This document shows, in pieces, positions 11,310 through 23,904 of a stretch of 64,000 nucleotides of DNA; position 1 is the first letter of the stretch, and each line of letters opens with the position of its first letter. Source of the DNA: Hermatobates lingyangjiaoensis (taxonomy: Eukaryota; Arthropoda; Insecta; Hemiptera; Hermatobatidae); the NCBI GenBank assembly GCA_026182355.1, contig JAPFBL010000069.1:1090001-1154000 (forward strand). The letters run 5' to 3'. The notes under the pieces are model-generated. The model made no database searches, had not been told where the DNA came from, and saw only the letters and a program-made list of their open reading frames with translations. The translations under genes were made by a program, and so were the position numbers.

Positions 11310-12283
11310 TATAAAGTAGGTGTTTGTTGTACATTTCAAAAAACTACTTACATCTTTGATCATTTTTTTAATATATATTTCTTATGTGTATTAAAATATA
11401 TATAACTAGATTAAAATATTTCTTATTTACTAATGTTTAAAAAATTTTGTTATCCCAAGTGGATCGATGTTTGTTTTTAAGTCCTGAAATTGATCATCGT
11501 AATAAACATTCCTTACCTGTGCCCCTTGGAAATTTTAAAAAAAGGTATTTTATATTAACATATATAACATCGAATATATGTTTTTATATCATTCATGACT
11601 ATATCAATCTGAATTAATTTTCGTGAAACTATATCCAACTTTTTGGTTGATTGTATTTAGATCTTAATGTAATGGTTAAAAGAAGTCTCATAAAATTATT
11701 ATTTACTCAATGATCATAACTATTTACTTCGAATTGGATATGACATAACTACACTATTATACATATTTTTATCAGTATCTGACAGTCACTAGGATGTCAT
11801 GTACAGCATTTATGCAATGTAAAATAGTGAATAACACTTCTACAAAGTAAAGTAATTTAATAAACTTTTCGGCTGCAATGTGCTGCACTTGTTGGTGACA
11901 GAGAGGCTCCGTTAATAAGTCGTCAACCCTATTGATTTTAGAAGCTGTAAAAGATGATTCTTAACCAAAGAATTCTAAAACTATAAGAGTCATTTCATCA
12001 TTTTAACAAACAATGATTTTTGCACTTCCCGGGAATGGTATCCAACGGAATATATTTCTTTCTAAATCAAAGCATCTTAGAATTATAGGCAACATCATTA
12101 TATTTTAGATTATGCTCTAAAAATAAACAGTGGGGGAGTTAATTTTATCAGATTGCTTTAGTTATTTGTAAACAACCATCCTTCATTGATCATGTGATAA
12201 ACAAGGGTTAATGACATGTCCGTGTTCACATCAATATCAAAATAAATATCATGTGACTGTATTTCAGTAGAATAGATATAACA
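11310..12283. other. AT-rich unique sequence, no gene seen
   Basis: No coding frame, repeat arm or structured RNA was recognised. Confidence 0.45.
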
Positions 12284-12305
12284 TATATTAAAACATTTAA
12301 TATGA

Positions 12306-12540
12306 ATGTCAAACTACAATAAGAAATGGCGAACAAGACTTTCAAGATCTGGCAACGCTGGAGACAAGCGGCCTTCGTCAGAGTCAAAAAGCGTCAAGCT
12401 GAAACACGTTGGGTTTTTGACTCTGACGAAGACCGCTTGTATACGGTCTGAAACCCGCATCTTAGTCATTTGTTTGTCTATTTCGTTATTGTTGGTTTGA
12501 TCATTGAAATGGTTATTTCACGTGTATATGCGAAATCTTT
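12306..12540 (+). repeat. Foldback family A, copy 2
   Basis: The short left arm begins GTCAAACTACAATAAGAAAT, and the long right arm ends in TATTTCACGTGTATATGCGA before TATATATA. The right arm has CTCTGACGAAGACCGCTTG, but the GAAA of the core has become GAAAC after altered bases. The 64-codon frame across the left arm is a by-product. Confidence 0.75.
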
Positions 12541-13215
12541 ATATATATATGATGTGACCTCAAAGTGTGATGCAGCGTGTGTGCAGTCAAATGTGTGTGC
12601 TTCAGACTTGAACATACATGCCATACTTCGAAACTTTTGACTATTCTTCAGGAGGCCTATGGAGATTATCGTAGTTTATCAAGCACAGGTTTTATCGGTG
12701 GTAAAAGAAAATTTTGTGAAGGAAGTTCTATAGACTCCACTTTTATAATTTGATTTACGCTTACAAGCGGAATGTCTGTCAAGTAACAAATACCGATTTT
12801 TTAAAATGTTTCAGTTATTAGATTTATCAATAACCTTATTGACGTTAATAATTTATCGAACTAAAGTGACATTTGTCAGAATAGATTGAGGTTTACAGTA
12901 TAAAAAAAATTTGAACTATCAAACCTCCGTTCAAGTTCACAATTCTGGAAGCACAACTGTAGAATAAATTGGAGACAGAGCACAAATTTGTGCGAAAGTT
13001 ATGGTTACACGCAAAATTCGAAAAGTTTAAATCTTAATTTCTTTGTAGTTCATGTTAGTTTAGTTCAACAAACATTACTTGCTCCTCTATGCCATCCTAA
13101 ATGCTCAACCGAGACTTAGCGAGAATATATGTATTACTTTATACATACTTCAAGATTAATAACATAATGAATGAAATAGAGTTCACCTCATAGGAAATCA
13201 TTCAAAATTTTCTGA

Positions 13216-13433
13216 ACACTACAATTAAAACATACAAACTTCTGTAACCGACCAGCTGAAGGCCATCCAGAATCCGAGTTCCAGCAATGCTACAATGATT
13301 GGAAGGAACCGTCTCCAGCGCTGTGTGGCTTCCGAAGGGAACTATTTTGAAGGTAACAATATCACATTTTAATTATATTTGAATAGAAAATTTAAAAAAA
13401 AAAGCAGTCTCACTACTTTATTTACACACCTCG
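13216..13433 (+). mobile_element. Mariner 3' end fragment
   Basis: This is homologous to the C-terminal and 3'-terminal part of the mariner at 36123-37050, in the sense orientation. It contains GTAACCGACCAGCTGAAGGC, codons for the EFQQCYNDWK and RCVASEGNYFEGN segments with small frame breaks, then the terminal repeat CACTACTTTATTTACACACC TCG followed by TA. The 5' two thirds are missing. It lies exactly at the junction of the flanking tandem duplication. Confidence 0.88.
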
Positions 13434-13445
13434 TATATTAAAACA

Positions 13446-13671
13446 TTTAATATGAATGTCAAACCACAATAAGAAATGGGAAAACAAGACCAAGATCTTT
13501 CAACCGTAACAAGCGGCCTTCGTCAGAGTCAAAAACCCAACTGGTTTTTTCAGTTGGGTTTTTGACTCTGACGAAGACTGCTTGTTATGGTTGAAAGATC
13601 TTAGTCTTGTTTTCCTATTTCTTATTGTGGTTTGATCATTGATTGTTATTTCACGTGTATATGTGAAATCT
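13446..13671 (+). repeat. Foldback family A, copy 3
   Basis: Near-perfect arms of about 90 bp meet at an AACCCAACTGGTTTTTTCAG apex. The right-arm core CTGACGA-A-GACTG...TGGTT-GAAA is at 13568-13596. The long right arm ends CACGTGTATATGTGAAATC and is followed by (TA)n(TG)n at 13673-13720. Confidence 0.88.
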
Positions 13672-13720
<49 letters not shown>

Positions 13721-14296
13721 TCTGTTGAACAACATGCCATACTTCAGTTTTACTATTCTTCTCTTTAATTTATCTAGTTTTCAAAATTTTATCGTCATAA
13801 AAGAAAATTTTGTGAATGAGTTCTATAAACTCCACTTTTATTCATAATTTTATTTACGCTTAAAAATTTCTGTAAATAACATATACATTTTTTCAATTGT
13901 TTCGGTTATTAATTTATCAATAACCTTATTGACTTAATAAATTTATTGAAATAAAGTAATATTAATTCAAATAAATTGAGGTTTACACTATAAAAAAAAT
14001 TTAACTATAAAAAATATTCAAGTTAAATTCTGGAAGCACAAACTGTAGGATAAATTTGAACAGAGCACGAAGTTGGAAAGTTATGTTACAGCAAAATTTG
14101 TGAAGTTTAAATCTTAATTTCTTTGTATTCATGTTAGTTTAGTTCAACAAAATTACTGCCTGATGATGATAAATGCTCAAGGAAGAATTTAGCGAGAATA
14201 TATGTATTATTTATACATACCTTCAAGAATTAATAACATAATGAATGAAATAGGAGTTAAGATTATAGAAATCATTCAAAAATTTTCTGAACAAAT

Positions 14297-14750
14297 AGGG
14301 ACAGAATTTTGAAAACTTGATAAATTAAGTAGAAAATAATAAAACTGTATAGCATATTGATCAACAAAATATATATTAAAGAATTTTATTCACATTTATA
14401 TTTACCTGACGGATAGAACTAAAACACATCGGATTCAGTCAGTTTCCAGGTTCAAATCGAACTCACATATCATTTTTTCTTTAAAACATTTTTTACAGAG
14501 TTTTAAAATAGTGGAAATAAAAATTTTACATAAATCAATTAAATAAACATACAAACAAAAGAAAATATTACATTGTGCGAAGCCATAAAAAGAATAAAAC
14601 AATTTAGTAAGAATATTTCTTCTGTATTCTTACTGAATAAAAAATTCTGTAAGTTGTTATTCTGATACTAAATTATTTTCTTGTTTTTATTATTCTAAAC
14701 ATTGTAATTCAAATTTGTTTATGTATATTTGATGAATGTTATGTTTTATA
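14297..14750. other. AT-rich unique sequence, no gene seen
   Basis: No supported feature. Confidence 0.45.
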
Positions 14751-14757
14751 CAGATCA

Positions 14758-14882
14758 TGCATAAATATACCATACTAAATGTGTACATGATTTGAAAAAA
14801 AGTTTTAAATACAAATAGAACTTGTTTATATGAGTTTGATTTGAACTTACAAAACTGAACAAATACTGATTCATCTTATTAA

Positions 14883-14923
<41 letters not shown>

Positions 14924-15178
14924 ATATATATGTATACGGTACTAGCCGTTGCGTCTACAATGTGCTTGGTCTCCCTTTCTCTTTTCTCCTGAAGATGGAT
15001 TGCCAGAAAATTTGAGTTTGTAAGTGTGTTTCTTTACTTTGTGTACTACCTATCATATCATTCATAAATATACCAGGCTAAATGTTACATAATTTGAAAA
15101 AAAGTTTTAAATACAAATAGAACTTGTTTATATGAGTTTGATTTGAACTTACAAAACTGAACAAATACTGACTCTTCT

Positions 15179-15213
<35 letters not shown>
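14758..15213 (+). repeat. 125-bp direct repeat flanking a foldback fragment
   Basis: 14758-14880 and 15066-15182 are near-identical, sharing AAAAAAAGTTTTAAATACAA, GAACTTGTTTATATGAGTTT and ACTGAACAAATACTGA. Each is followed by a (TA)n tract (14885-14932 and 15181-15213). Between them lies a single family B arm (14940-15055) with TCCTGAAGATGGATTGCC and TTTGTAAGTGTGTTTCTT. The layout resembles a very long flanking duplication around an inserted piece. Confidence 0.75.
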
Positions 15214-15217
<4 letters not shown>

Positions 15218-15476
15218 GAAGAATCACAATAAATACGTCATTCAATCAATGAAAAATAATAACAGAAGAAAAAAACAATAAAAAAAAATGCTTTGAGGCC
15301 TGTCACTTTATGTCATCAAAGACCAAACAAAGCAAGAAAAACAAAGAAGGTAACTTAAAAGTTGATGTTATCTTCCTTCTGTATAACTTTTATGTGACAT
15401 TCTTTGTTTTTACCTTGATTATTCTCTGAAGACATAAAATGGCATGTGGTTTTATGCTTCATATAGATATGTATAT

Positions 15477-15742
15477 ATATTTTGTTGAATAATTGACCAT
15501 CTTTTGCTGAAGTCATTCTTTTCACAAGTTTTTCAAAGGTTCTAAATAATTTCTTCTTTTCTTCATCCAAACGTTGAAGAATATTTGTTAAGATGTATTA
15601 GGAATATTCTTCAAAGTTTGGATAAATAAAAGAAGAAATTATTTGGAAACTTAAAAAAATTGTTAAAAAAATGACTTCAGCAAAATATGGTCAATTACTG
15701 AACGAATTATGTTTAAATGATGGACTGCACACAAATTTTACA
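15477..15742 (+). repeat. Foldback family L with PLE-like coding arms
   Basis: Inverted arms meet near 15590. Read outward to the right, the arm encodes a peptide of the same type as foldback G: KKKLFRNLEKLV-like, then MTSAKYGQLLNELCLNDGL, ending at AAATATATAA. The left arm gives the minus-strand version (KLFRTFEKLVKRMTSAKDG) and is cut at (TA) after QLFNKIY. No hammerhead-like core was recognised at the apex. Interpreted as inverted PLE 5' fragments. Confidence 0.65.
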
Positions 15743-15789
15743 AATATATAATCTGTAATACATAATATTATAATTTATACTCACAGGCA

Positions 15790-17240
15790 TTTAGTATATG
15801 TTAAACAAATGTTTTAGTACTTTTATAGTTTGGATATTTATTTTGGAATATGCAATACATATTGCTTTAGGGTGGCGATAACATTGTTTAAGCTTAGCCT
15901 GTGACTCTCTGCACAGGATGTGCAAAATAAATATTTATCATAGGGCGCTTTGAATATCAAGAAATGCATTCTCATTCTGAATTAACAACCACCTTTCTTG
16001 CTATGCAGTTGAGAGATGCAAGAGGTCATTATAAAGCATTACTTGTAAGTTGTTAGGGTTCTAACATCACGTCATGCTGCACTCTACTTTTCTTTTGCCA
16101 TTTGAATTACTAAAGGTTTAACTCTTGACATTTGATTTAACTAGAAGCCAAAAAGGTGGTGAGGAAGGGAGGAAGGAGTGAAAGAGTGTGTATATGTGCT
16201 TGATTATTAAGTTTTTTGCGTGTGATAAAGTTAGCAAATGTGCAATTAGAAGGTACTGGAGGAGCTCTAATCAAAGCTGCTGTCAGATTCAGTAACAAGA
16301 TCTGACAGTCTTTCCTTTTAAATCTCTTTGCAGATTGAAGAATAAAACTATGATGATCTCAACAAGTGCATCGTTAATTCCTTTTTATTCACTTGGATTT
16401 AATCATAAGATAAACTCGAGATTCATCTGCTCGACATCAAGGTCAAGAACTTTCAAAGTTTGAATGAGGTGATTGCACTTTAAATGGAATGGCTGTTCAA
16501 AGAATCGTAAAATAAACGTACCATAACATCAAGATATTCTAATATATAACATTATGTCTTCGAAAAAATTTGATTTGATTTTGAAAGTAGAAATCCGACT
16601 CAGTCACTCAGATTTTCCCAGTGTATTCAATAGCATATAAACTTTTGTTACTATTGGTATAAAAGACCTATATATGAGACCTTGTAGCACGGATGAAGCC
16701 CTTCTTTTGTGCCAACTAATTCATTTTTTTTAAATTTGTTTTTCTGAAATCCAACCATGAGAGTGACTGGTAGATAAAAATTACTTGTGAGATACTAGTA
16801 TCAAACCACTCCATACCACAGATTCATTAACATACATTCTTCTCAATAGCCTTGGTCAATTAACTCACTGTGGTATATAAGTCGGTATATCAGACATTTT
16901 TTCTTATAAACCATTTATACTGTTACAAACTAACAGTAACTGTATTTAGTGGTAACTGTTTTTTGTTTTGCACTATTGCTTGTAATTATACTAATTTTAT
17001 TAAAATTTCATCCTAACTATTGACGATGATATTTTCATGGTAAATATGTGTAGCTTGTCACAACTTACAATAAAAATTTATTGATATTTTTGCAAACATA
17101 TTTAACTCAACACCCATGTACTAGTCAAATAAGTCAATAAGTTTATAATAGAGAGAATATTATAATATATTTTGAATCTGAATATAATGTAGGAACAAAT
17201 TAACCTCAATATCTCTTCTGCTTTCTTTAAGGGAATAATG
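15790..17240. other. Unique sequence, possibly non-coding conserved in part
   Basis: No gene seen. 15955-16330 is more complex than its surroundings, with few low-complexity runs, and could be a conserved non-coding segment. That is a composition judgement only. Confidence 0.35.
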
Positions 17241-17280
17241 CTTGTTTTCCTTTGATGTAACCCTACACACAATTAGGTAA

Positions 17281-18450
17281 ATAAAAATCTGGAGTGGCCT
17301 AAACTAAACTTTACTATATGTAAACATACTGTCATACTTCATGGGTATATGATATATACGTACATATCATATACCCATAAAGATGAACCCATTTAGACAT
17401 AATATAAATGTCTAAATTGGAGTTGTTTATTAGTCTCTCATTGCTGGAGGTAATACAGATAGTGATAGATCCACATATCAATATATACGCTTATTTGTGG
17501 ATATTATATCACCGATGCATATAATATCATTAGTATAACATTGCAGTAATAATATTTTCGAAAAGCGAAATTTTTTCTCCTGTTATAATATAAACTCTTA
17601 CTCTTATTTATTCAATAAACTCTTACTTTATTGAAATACTAAATATCAATAAAATCGTCAAGTATAGCAGGTGATCCGTTAGTCTAGGATAAACACTCAG
17701 ATCTTATAGCGTTATTGCTCTTTGCTGTAATTGAAATCAAGTGAACTTTTTTTTATAAACCGTTAACTTTTTATCCAATTTGTTGGCACATTTTCATAGA
17801 TTTTTAATGAGCCGATTAATGTCAAAAAACAATTTCTGTGAAAAAAATGTACTATAACGGCCCTATGGTGAATGTAATTTGAAAAAAAAATATTTCAACT
17901 CATTTTCCACATAATGCGCTATTTTTAGGTATTGTTTCATTTTGATCCGTCAAACGGTATGGCTTGTGTCACTCTCAAAAGCTTTCAGATTGAATTGTAA
18001 GTCAAAATTAGTATATGCTATTGGAAAAATATTACTTGTTGTTTTCAAAGTCTGAAGATTTTTTCGTTTATTACTTTTGTACTTGTAATGATATTGCCAA
18101 AATGTTAGGACTCTGGAATTAGGAGTTTAGGAGAAAAAAAATGCTAACTAAAAACAGTTATTTCGCAAAAAAGAGAGACTTTCCCTTCATAGATAATTGT
18201 ACCCAAACAATAGAGATCATCTCCACTATGAGTTGTGTAAAATATCAATTCCATCCATAAAAAATTCTGGACCATACCTTGGCTACAAATATTGGATACA
18301 TACTCACCCACAGACACACACTTACACACATACAGATATCACCGAAAAAAGTTCATGAAACGACTTCTGGGACCTCAAGACATAATTCTGTCAAAATATG
18401 GAGATCACATTTCTTAACGTTCACTATATTTTACTTATAGTAAATTAAAA
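17281..18450 (-). mobile_element. Long non-coding repeat T, copy 2, inverted and shortened
   Basis: It starts with AAATCTGGAGTGGCCTAAAC and CTTTACTATATGTAAA and ends TTTTACTTATAGTAAATTAA. In between are the reverse complements of the conserved T blocks (AAATATCAATTCCATCCATA, ACTCACCCACAGACACACAC, CGACTTCTGGGACCTCAAGA). It is about 1.17 kb against 1.65 kb for copy 1, so it has internal deletions. The 61-codon minus frame inside is not conserved in other copies. Confidence 0.75.
17341..17382. repeat. Perfect palindrome
   Basis: ATGGGTATATGATAT and its reverse complement are separated by about 8 bases (ATACGTAC), giving a hairpin of about 15 bp inside the left part of T copy 2. Confidence 0.8.
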
Positions 18451-19215
18451 ACAGTTATATACATAATTACATAAAATTGTAGTCATCAATATATAGCTGT
18501 TTAATACAGGATTAATTGATTTTAATCGATAGTAATGTTCAATTAGATTTTGTACTTTTATTAACAACATAAAGTTTTTCATATAAGTTACAATTTATAT
18601 GAACTTTATAACAATTATATCAAGATGAGATAAAAAGTTTACAATTACAAGAAGTTACAAATTATAATATGTAGACACTATTTAAAATAATGAATTACAA
18701 AGAAGAAAATAATAAATTATTGTACTAATAATTACAAGAATAATAAAATTCTCAAAAAGAAATACGAAATATATTTATTTTATATTCAAATGTATAAGCT
18801 ACAGGATAATGCCGATTAAAATAAAATATTTAACTGCAGCTATTAACCAGTTTATGATAATAAGGGGTGAAATAGCTGGTATTGATCTTTTATTTGAAAT
18901 AGGTATTTTTCATCACAGACATAAAAGTTTTTTTGCTTCTTTGTTTGTTTGCTTGATGTTTGTTTATTTCTTTATTATCTTGTTTGTTTGTTATCATTTT
19001 AGCAATAATATCAGTTTATTGAAATGACACCATGTTTCTTTTTCAAATGTAGAAACATTTTTAAGTAAAAACGAGGATAAGACTCTAGGAGAGATTGAGT
19101 GATGAGGATTGTTTGCTTATTATTTAGTAAGGGATGGTATTGGATTTATAATAATTACAACATCTTATTAACATCATACCAATTAGTTTTGTGTAGTCTG
19201 AGTAGAGTTTTTATC
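18450..19215. other. AT-rich unique sequence, no gene seen
   Basis: A 72-codon frame (18809-19027) is hydrophobic and low in complexity and shows no known motif; not called. Confidence 0.45.
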
Positions 19216-19302
19216 ATTAATATTAAACATATAATCTACCGTCATACCTCGTACATTACTGCCGTATCTGTCGGACCGGTTTCGGGTATCACCCATCTTC
19301 AA
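19216..19302 (-). repeat. Family J single arm with intact hammerhead-like core
   Basis: On the minus strand: TTGAAGA-T-GGG-TGAT-ACCC-GAAAC (19279-19302), then CGGTCCGACAGATACGGCAG and GTACGAGGTATGACGG. The same outer sequence forms both arms of the foldback at 31197-31392, where the core has decayed. Confidence 0.65.
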
Positions 19303-19379
19303 CACGAACAGATCTATCTAATGAATCCTACCTATCTGTTTATATAACCTACCTACTATCCCAATGCTGCCTAGATTTT

Positions 19380-20690
19380 ATTAGTTACTTAATTTTCCAC
19401 CACTTTATTTTTATTCATTTTATTATTAGAGTTTTTATCGTTAACACTAAAGAAAGGAAGGTTCAAACCTTGATCATAATTCTGATATTTTATGCGATAG
19501 ACGGAAAAGTTTGTCAACGCTGTCTTTCAAGAGAAAGTAAAGCTGTTGAGCAGAAGCCTATACGATGCCAGAAAATCGTTTAAATCCTACTTTAATAAAC
19601 TTGACTGAAGTCATATACTAGACTGCCGATGGTGTTTTACCCTCAGCAATGTGAGGAAAACACAAATATTGCCACTCTTTCCTCCCTTAAGACAGCAAAA
19701 CAGGTGAAATTCTCTAAGTGTAGGCTTCGAAAAAACCTACACATCTAACAATATATGAAAGTCAGTAAAAATTACAGATATATTCATGACAACATATGTC
19801 GACATAAATATACAACTATTTAACATAAGATTAATAAATGTTAATAAATTCTATTAAAAGTTGCACTTTTATGAATGACATAACATATTAACAAAAAAAA
19901 TTAATGTTTTCAATCCTATACAAATTGATCATATTAATTTCTTCTTATTAAAAATGCCAAGTGACAAATCAATTGAACTTGGCTTAAGATTTTCCTGACA
20001 TGACTGTAGGTCTAACTAAAACAATGTAGAATAGTTCTTTAACAAATGCATCAAGTATAACTTATAATAAGTTTTACAGCATTTGTAATGGATGTTTTAT
20101 GATATTGTAGGAGAGACAATGGATATTTGTTTGGCACATTTCAATGCTTACAAATGATATCACTATCATAGCATCAGTTTCTATTTAGATGAAATCATTA
20201 TAATCTGATAAAGATTTTATCACATTATAGGTGATTAGAAATAAATAAGAAAATACCACATATTTTTTTATTTATATTGGTAAGAAAATATGAATAATTT
20301 TCTTATTTATCTCTTTGTTTATGACAATATTAATGATGAAAATAATAAAATTATAAGGAAGAAATAGATTATATAAATCAATACTTCAAAGCATATTTAT
20401 TTCAGATAAATCTAAGTTAAGCAACAGAACAGTATTGATTATAGTAAAGCATTGACTGCAGTGGTTAAAAGTTTATGAAAATCAGGTGTCAATCCTTTAA
20501 AGATTTCAGTAATTTTTAATTTCTCTTAATTGTTTGATTTTATTTAAATGAGTATCAGGTGGGGATGTTTTCTAATTTCTTAGTTTTTAAGAAGAAAGTA
20601 ATTTGATAACAGGGTTTTTTTTTAATATCAGCTGCTTGAAGCCATACAATTTGTGCGTCTGTAATTTTCTCTATGAGGCAGTAGTTGAGG
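19380..20690. other. AT-rich unique sequence, no gene seen
   Basis: A small hairpin (TGTAGG...CCTACA) lies near 19719-19742. No coding signal was found. Confidence 0.45.
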
Positions 20691-21320
20691 AATAGAAAGC
20701 TGGAATGATGGAGTGTCCATATTTATATAGTGGAACATTTAAACGTGCATGCTGCATTTGCATTCAATAATCGTATTCTTATTCACGGTTTGCTGATCAT
20801 AAAAACCAAACAAGCATGCTTTCTATCTTTAATCTGGCTGTCGGAAAGTAACATTAAATCCAACCCGTTATCGATTGGAATTAAGAACTAGTACTGTAAT
20901 GATTCGAGTGCCGAAATATGAAATTCAAATGCAAGCTGCCCGAAGCCCAGTCGTGGGGAGGACATTAGAGGGCAATATAATTCATTCAATTACGTGTTAT
21001 GCAAATGAAAGGAAGACGGTAGGAGGCAGTGGCGGCTTGAGGAACACGTAACGCGCAGGGAACTGACGCCGTGGGAGAGTGGGAGAGTGTGCTACTGGAC
21101 ACAGGGGTGCCGAACAGAGCCAGAACCCCTCACAGCTCTAGGCGCCTCGCTTACTTTCAATGAGACAGCATTTCCAAAATCAAACTGCAGCATGCCAACG
21201 CTTATGCTGCTAAAAATCATCAACTCAACCATCGTAAAGTCACAAACATTAAACTTCAAATCAACCAGAAACTTACTCATGTTATTATGGTTACAGCCGC
21301 TGAATGATTGTTGATCTGTT
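20690..21320. promoter_or_regulatory. GC-richer island with two POU octamers, candidate enhancer
   Basis: Composition changes from the AT-rich background to mixed sequence with few repeats. It contains ATTTGCAT (20756-20763) and its reverse complement ATGCAAAT (20999-21006), the octamer bound by POU factors. Several CG dinucleotides lie near 21040-21075. Overlapping 60- to 75-codon frames on both strands (21087-21314) show no domain. The regulatory role is inferred from composition and motifs only. Confidence 0.35.
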
Positions 21321-21329
21321 TGTTTTCAA

Positions 21330-22265
21330 AATCCCTCTAGAGTTTTAAAGTATTCAAAAACTACATGAGCCAAAATAATATCAGCTATTTATGTACATAC
21401 GAATATATTATAGATGACGTCCTAACAGGGTTATTTTATAATAATTTGCATTTTTAGCACTTTTTTTAGCTTCTCCTTATGTGTCAACTGCTAACAAAAC
21501 AAAGAAGTCGTGAGTTTTGCATCAATAAAGTTTATATATAAGACTTTTGATATCATGTTTACATCTAAATCTGTAAAACTAATACGTATTATAAGATATT
21601 TAACACTGATAGCAAAATGTCTGATCTCATCAGATCTGATAACGCTTCATTTGTCTGCAGTTATTCCATTAGGGAAAGCAACATCATTCAAATGATTAAT
21701 AGTAATTCCCAAAATATATTCTTTTCTAAGTTTATAACAACCATAATTTCATATGTAAAATTTTATATACTTCAATTTATTACAGATATATTCTTATTTA
21801 TTTGGTAGGATAACTGCCACTATCAATATCTATATCTCTATATCAGAACAAATTCTTAATCGTTTTGGCGGAAAAAAATAATTTCTACTCAGATCGCATA
21901 AAATGTATATTTAATTCTAACTAATAAGGGAGAACTTCAGCGACTTTATTCAAAACTACTTGGCCAGGATTTGCCAAATAAAAATAAAAAAAAAGTGATT
22001 TAGGTGAAGTGCAGTCTAAATGTGTGAAACATTGATGGGGAACTTGATATGTTGTTTGGGTCAAATTGATCAAAAAAAAAATTTGAATACCTCTTTTGCA
22101 TATCTTTTAAATTCATATTTAATTGCGGCTCGCGAAATATTTCATATTTTGAAAAATGGCTCGGACTATCAAAGAGCTTGGCGAGCTCTGTTTTAGGACC
22201 AATAGTAAATAAACAGAAAAGTTTTTTAATTGTTAAATTATAACACTTTTATTTCTTGTGACATC
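21330..22265. other. AT-rich unique sequence, no gene seen
   Basis: Two overlapping frames of 61-63 codons are featureless. Confidence 0.45.
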
Positions 22266-22269
22266 CTGC

Positions 22270-22277
22270 TCTATCAC

Positions 22278-22344
<67 letters not shown>

Positions 22345-22353
22345 TTCTCGTCT

Positions 22354-22386
<33 letters not shown>

Positions 22387-22484
22387 CTCGTGTCGTCTTC
22401 TCACTCTCTCTCTCTGTCTCTGTCGTCTCTCCTCTCTATCTTCCGAAATTCTGACTCTCTCTCTCCTCTCTAACACTCCACACA

Positions 22485-22525
<41 letters not shown>
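22270..22525. repeat. Compound (CT)n, interrupted CT, then (CA)n
   Basis: (CT)n 22279-22342, interrupted CT-rich sequence with CGTCTT and TGTCTG spacers up to 22470, then CA repeats 22480-22522. Frames here are SLSL, RERE or VCVC artefacts. Confidence 0.95.
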
Positions 22526-22529
22526 GCAC

Positions 22530-23904
22530 AGAGCGAGAGAGAATGCAGATCAATTTACAAAACCAATGTGATGGACTCTCAAAGGTGATTCTCAAAGCGT
22601 GTGCTACCCTTAAAAACTGAATCCGAAAATTTTGACTCTTTTGCCTTTAATATTAAGATATTATAGCATAGAGGTATAAATCCAATGAAACTAAATTTCG
22701 TGTGCAGGTAAATAGAAGGAAAGGAGGTAATTCTTTAATGAATTTTATACTTCAATTGCAAATATTTCTTCAAATATCATAAAAGTAAATAAATTAATTT
22801 CGATATGAGGTATTTATTGTCTATAAAAAATATTTAAGTTTTTTTGATTTATTTGTTTTAATTTTGTAAAATTTATTATTCATGCAGTTCGATGTCAGTG
22901 ATTCTTATGAATATAAATTTCACAAATATTTGAAGAGAATAAAAATTCAGGTATGTGAGGAGACTGATCACTTTGGCGCTTGTTTGTAGCAGTGAATAGG
23001 GAAAGCGCAAGAGAGTCAGAGGAGATACTTTGGGTACCTCGAGTAATAGTTATGGTGTAGGATTCCAGTTGTCTGGGGCCTTCCATAACGAGTCACTTCA
23101 TATGCAATACACGACCCACGTCATTTCTGACTTATGGCATCTGCCCCCCACCCCAAAAAAAAAAAAAAAAAAAAACAATTTCCAATTGTAGTACCGCTTT
23201 AATTTTCACATCGGCAATAATGGAGTTATTTGAAATATCGAAGCAAAGTTTTTGGGGGGGGGAGGGTGAATTGGTTGATGGTGGTCTAATGGGAATATTT
23301 GAAAACGGCTGGTGGCATGTTTATAAATGGAAATATTTGGGGGAGCCTGAGGATAAGAGAAGACCGGTCTGGTGGGATAAGATCTGCATGAGGCCAGGTG
23401 CCAAGAGTAATTGGCTAACCACTATTCATGCACCTCCAAATCAACTGGTCCTCAAAAACTCTCTCACTCTCTTAATCAAAAACTCGAATCAAGTAAACAT
23501 TTCTAAAAGAAACATCGCATCTTTGATTCATACACAACATGATTATATATTATTTATCTGAATTAATCATGCATATATTCGATAGGAAATCAAACAAATT
23601 AGGGATTTATTAATAAGAGAAATGCACATCAAAGGCTTTTGCTACTAAAACACACATTTAAAGTTAAAGGGAAGTTTAATTTGTTTAAATCATGAAAAAA
23701 ATGCTAAATAACCCTTACCAAAACAGTCAGACTAATCAATTAGACTAATATCTCATTTGATATAATTGGAAATATTTATATATACATATAGATTGGCAAA
23801 AACAATATTGAATACATACATGGTTGAAATGCACAGCTGTTTTTTGCATTCAAGACCTTATAACTGATTCCTTTCAGTTTTCTCTCTATTTGGCGTTGGT
23901 TAGC
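22530..23904. other. Unique sequence, no confident gene
   Basis: A 113-codon frame (23220-23561) follows a poly-A (23155-23175). It is Trp- and Gly-rich at the start but shows no recognised domain and continues into AT-rich sequence. Not called. Confidence 0.4.

Larger units (their letters stand above)
12284..14296 (+). repeat. Imperfect 0.9-kb tandem duplication
   Basis: 12284-13215 and 13434-14296 are direct copies. Shared landmarks are TATTAAAACATTTAATATGA at both starts, a family A foldback, CATGCCATACTTC, TTTATCAATAACCTTATTGA, AATTCTGGAAGCACAA and TAATAACATAATGAATGAAA. They differ mainly by many one- to few-base indels plus substitutions. The right copy has an extra (TA)n(TG)n tract (13673-13720). 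A mariner 3' end (13216-13433) sits exactly between them. It could be a real duplication or two poorly corrected haplotypes joined in assembly. Confidence 0.85.

Noticed and set aside
17281..18450. Autonomous transposon
   Set aside because: No copy of repeat T has a conserved reading frame on either strand.
23220..23561. 113-codon frame as a gene
   Set aside because: No recognised domain, Gly/Trp-rich start next to a poly-A run, and a tail of AT-driven codons; chance frame is as likely.
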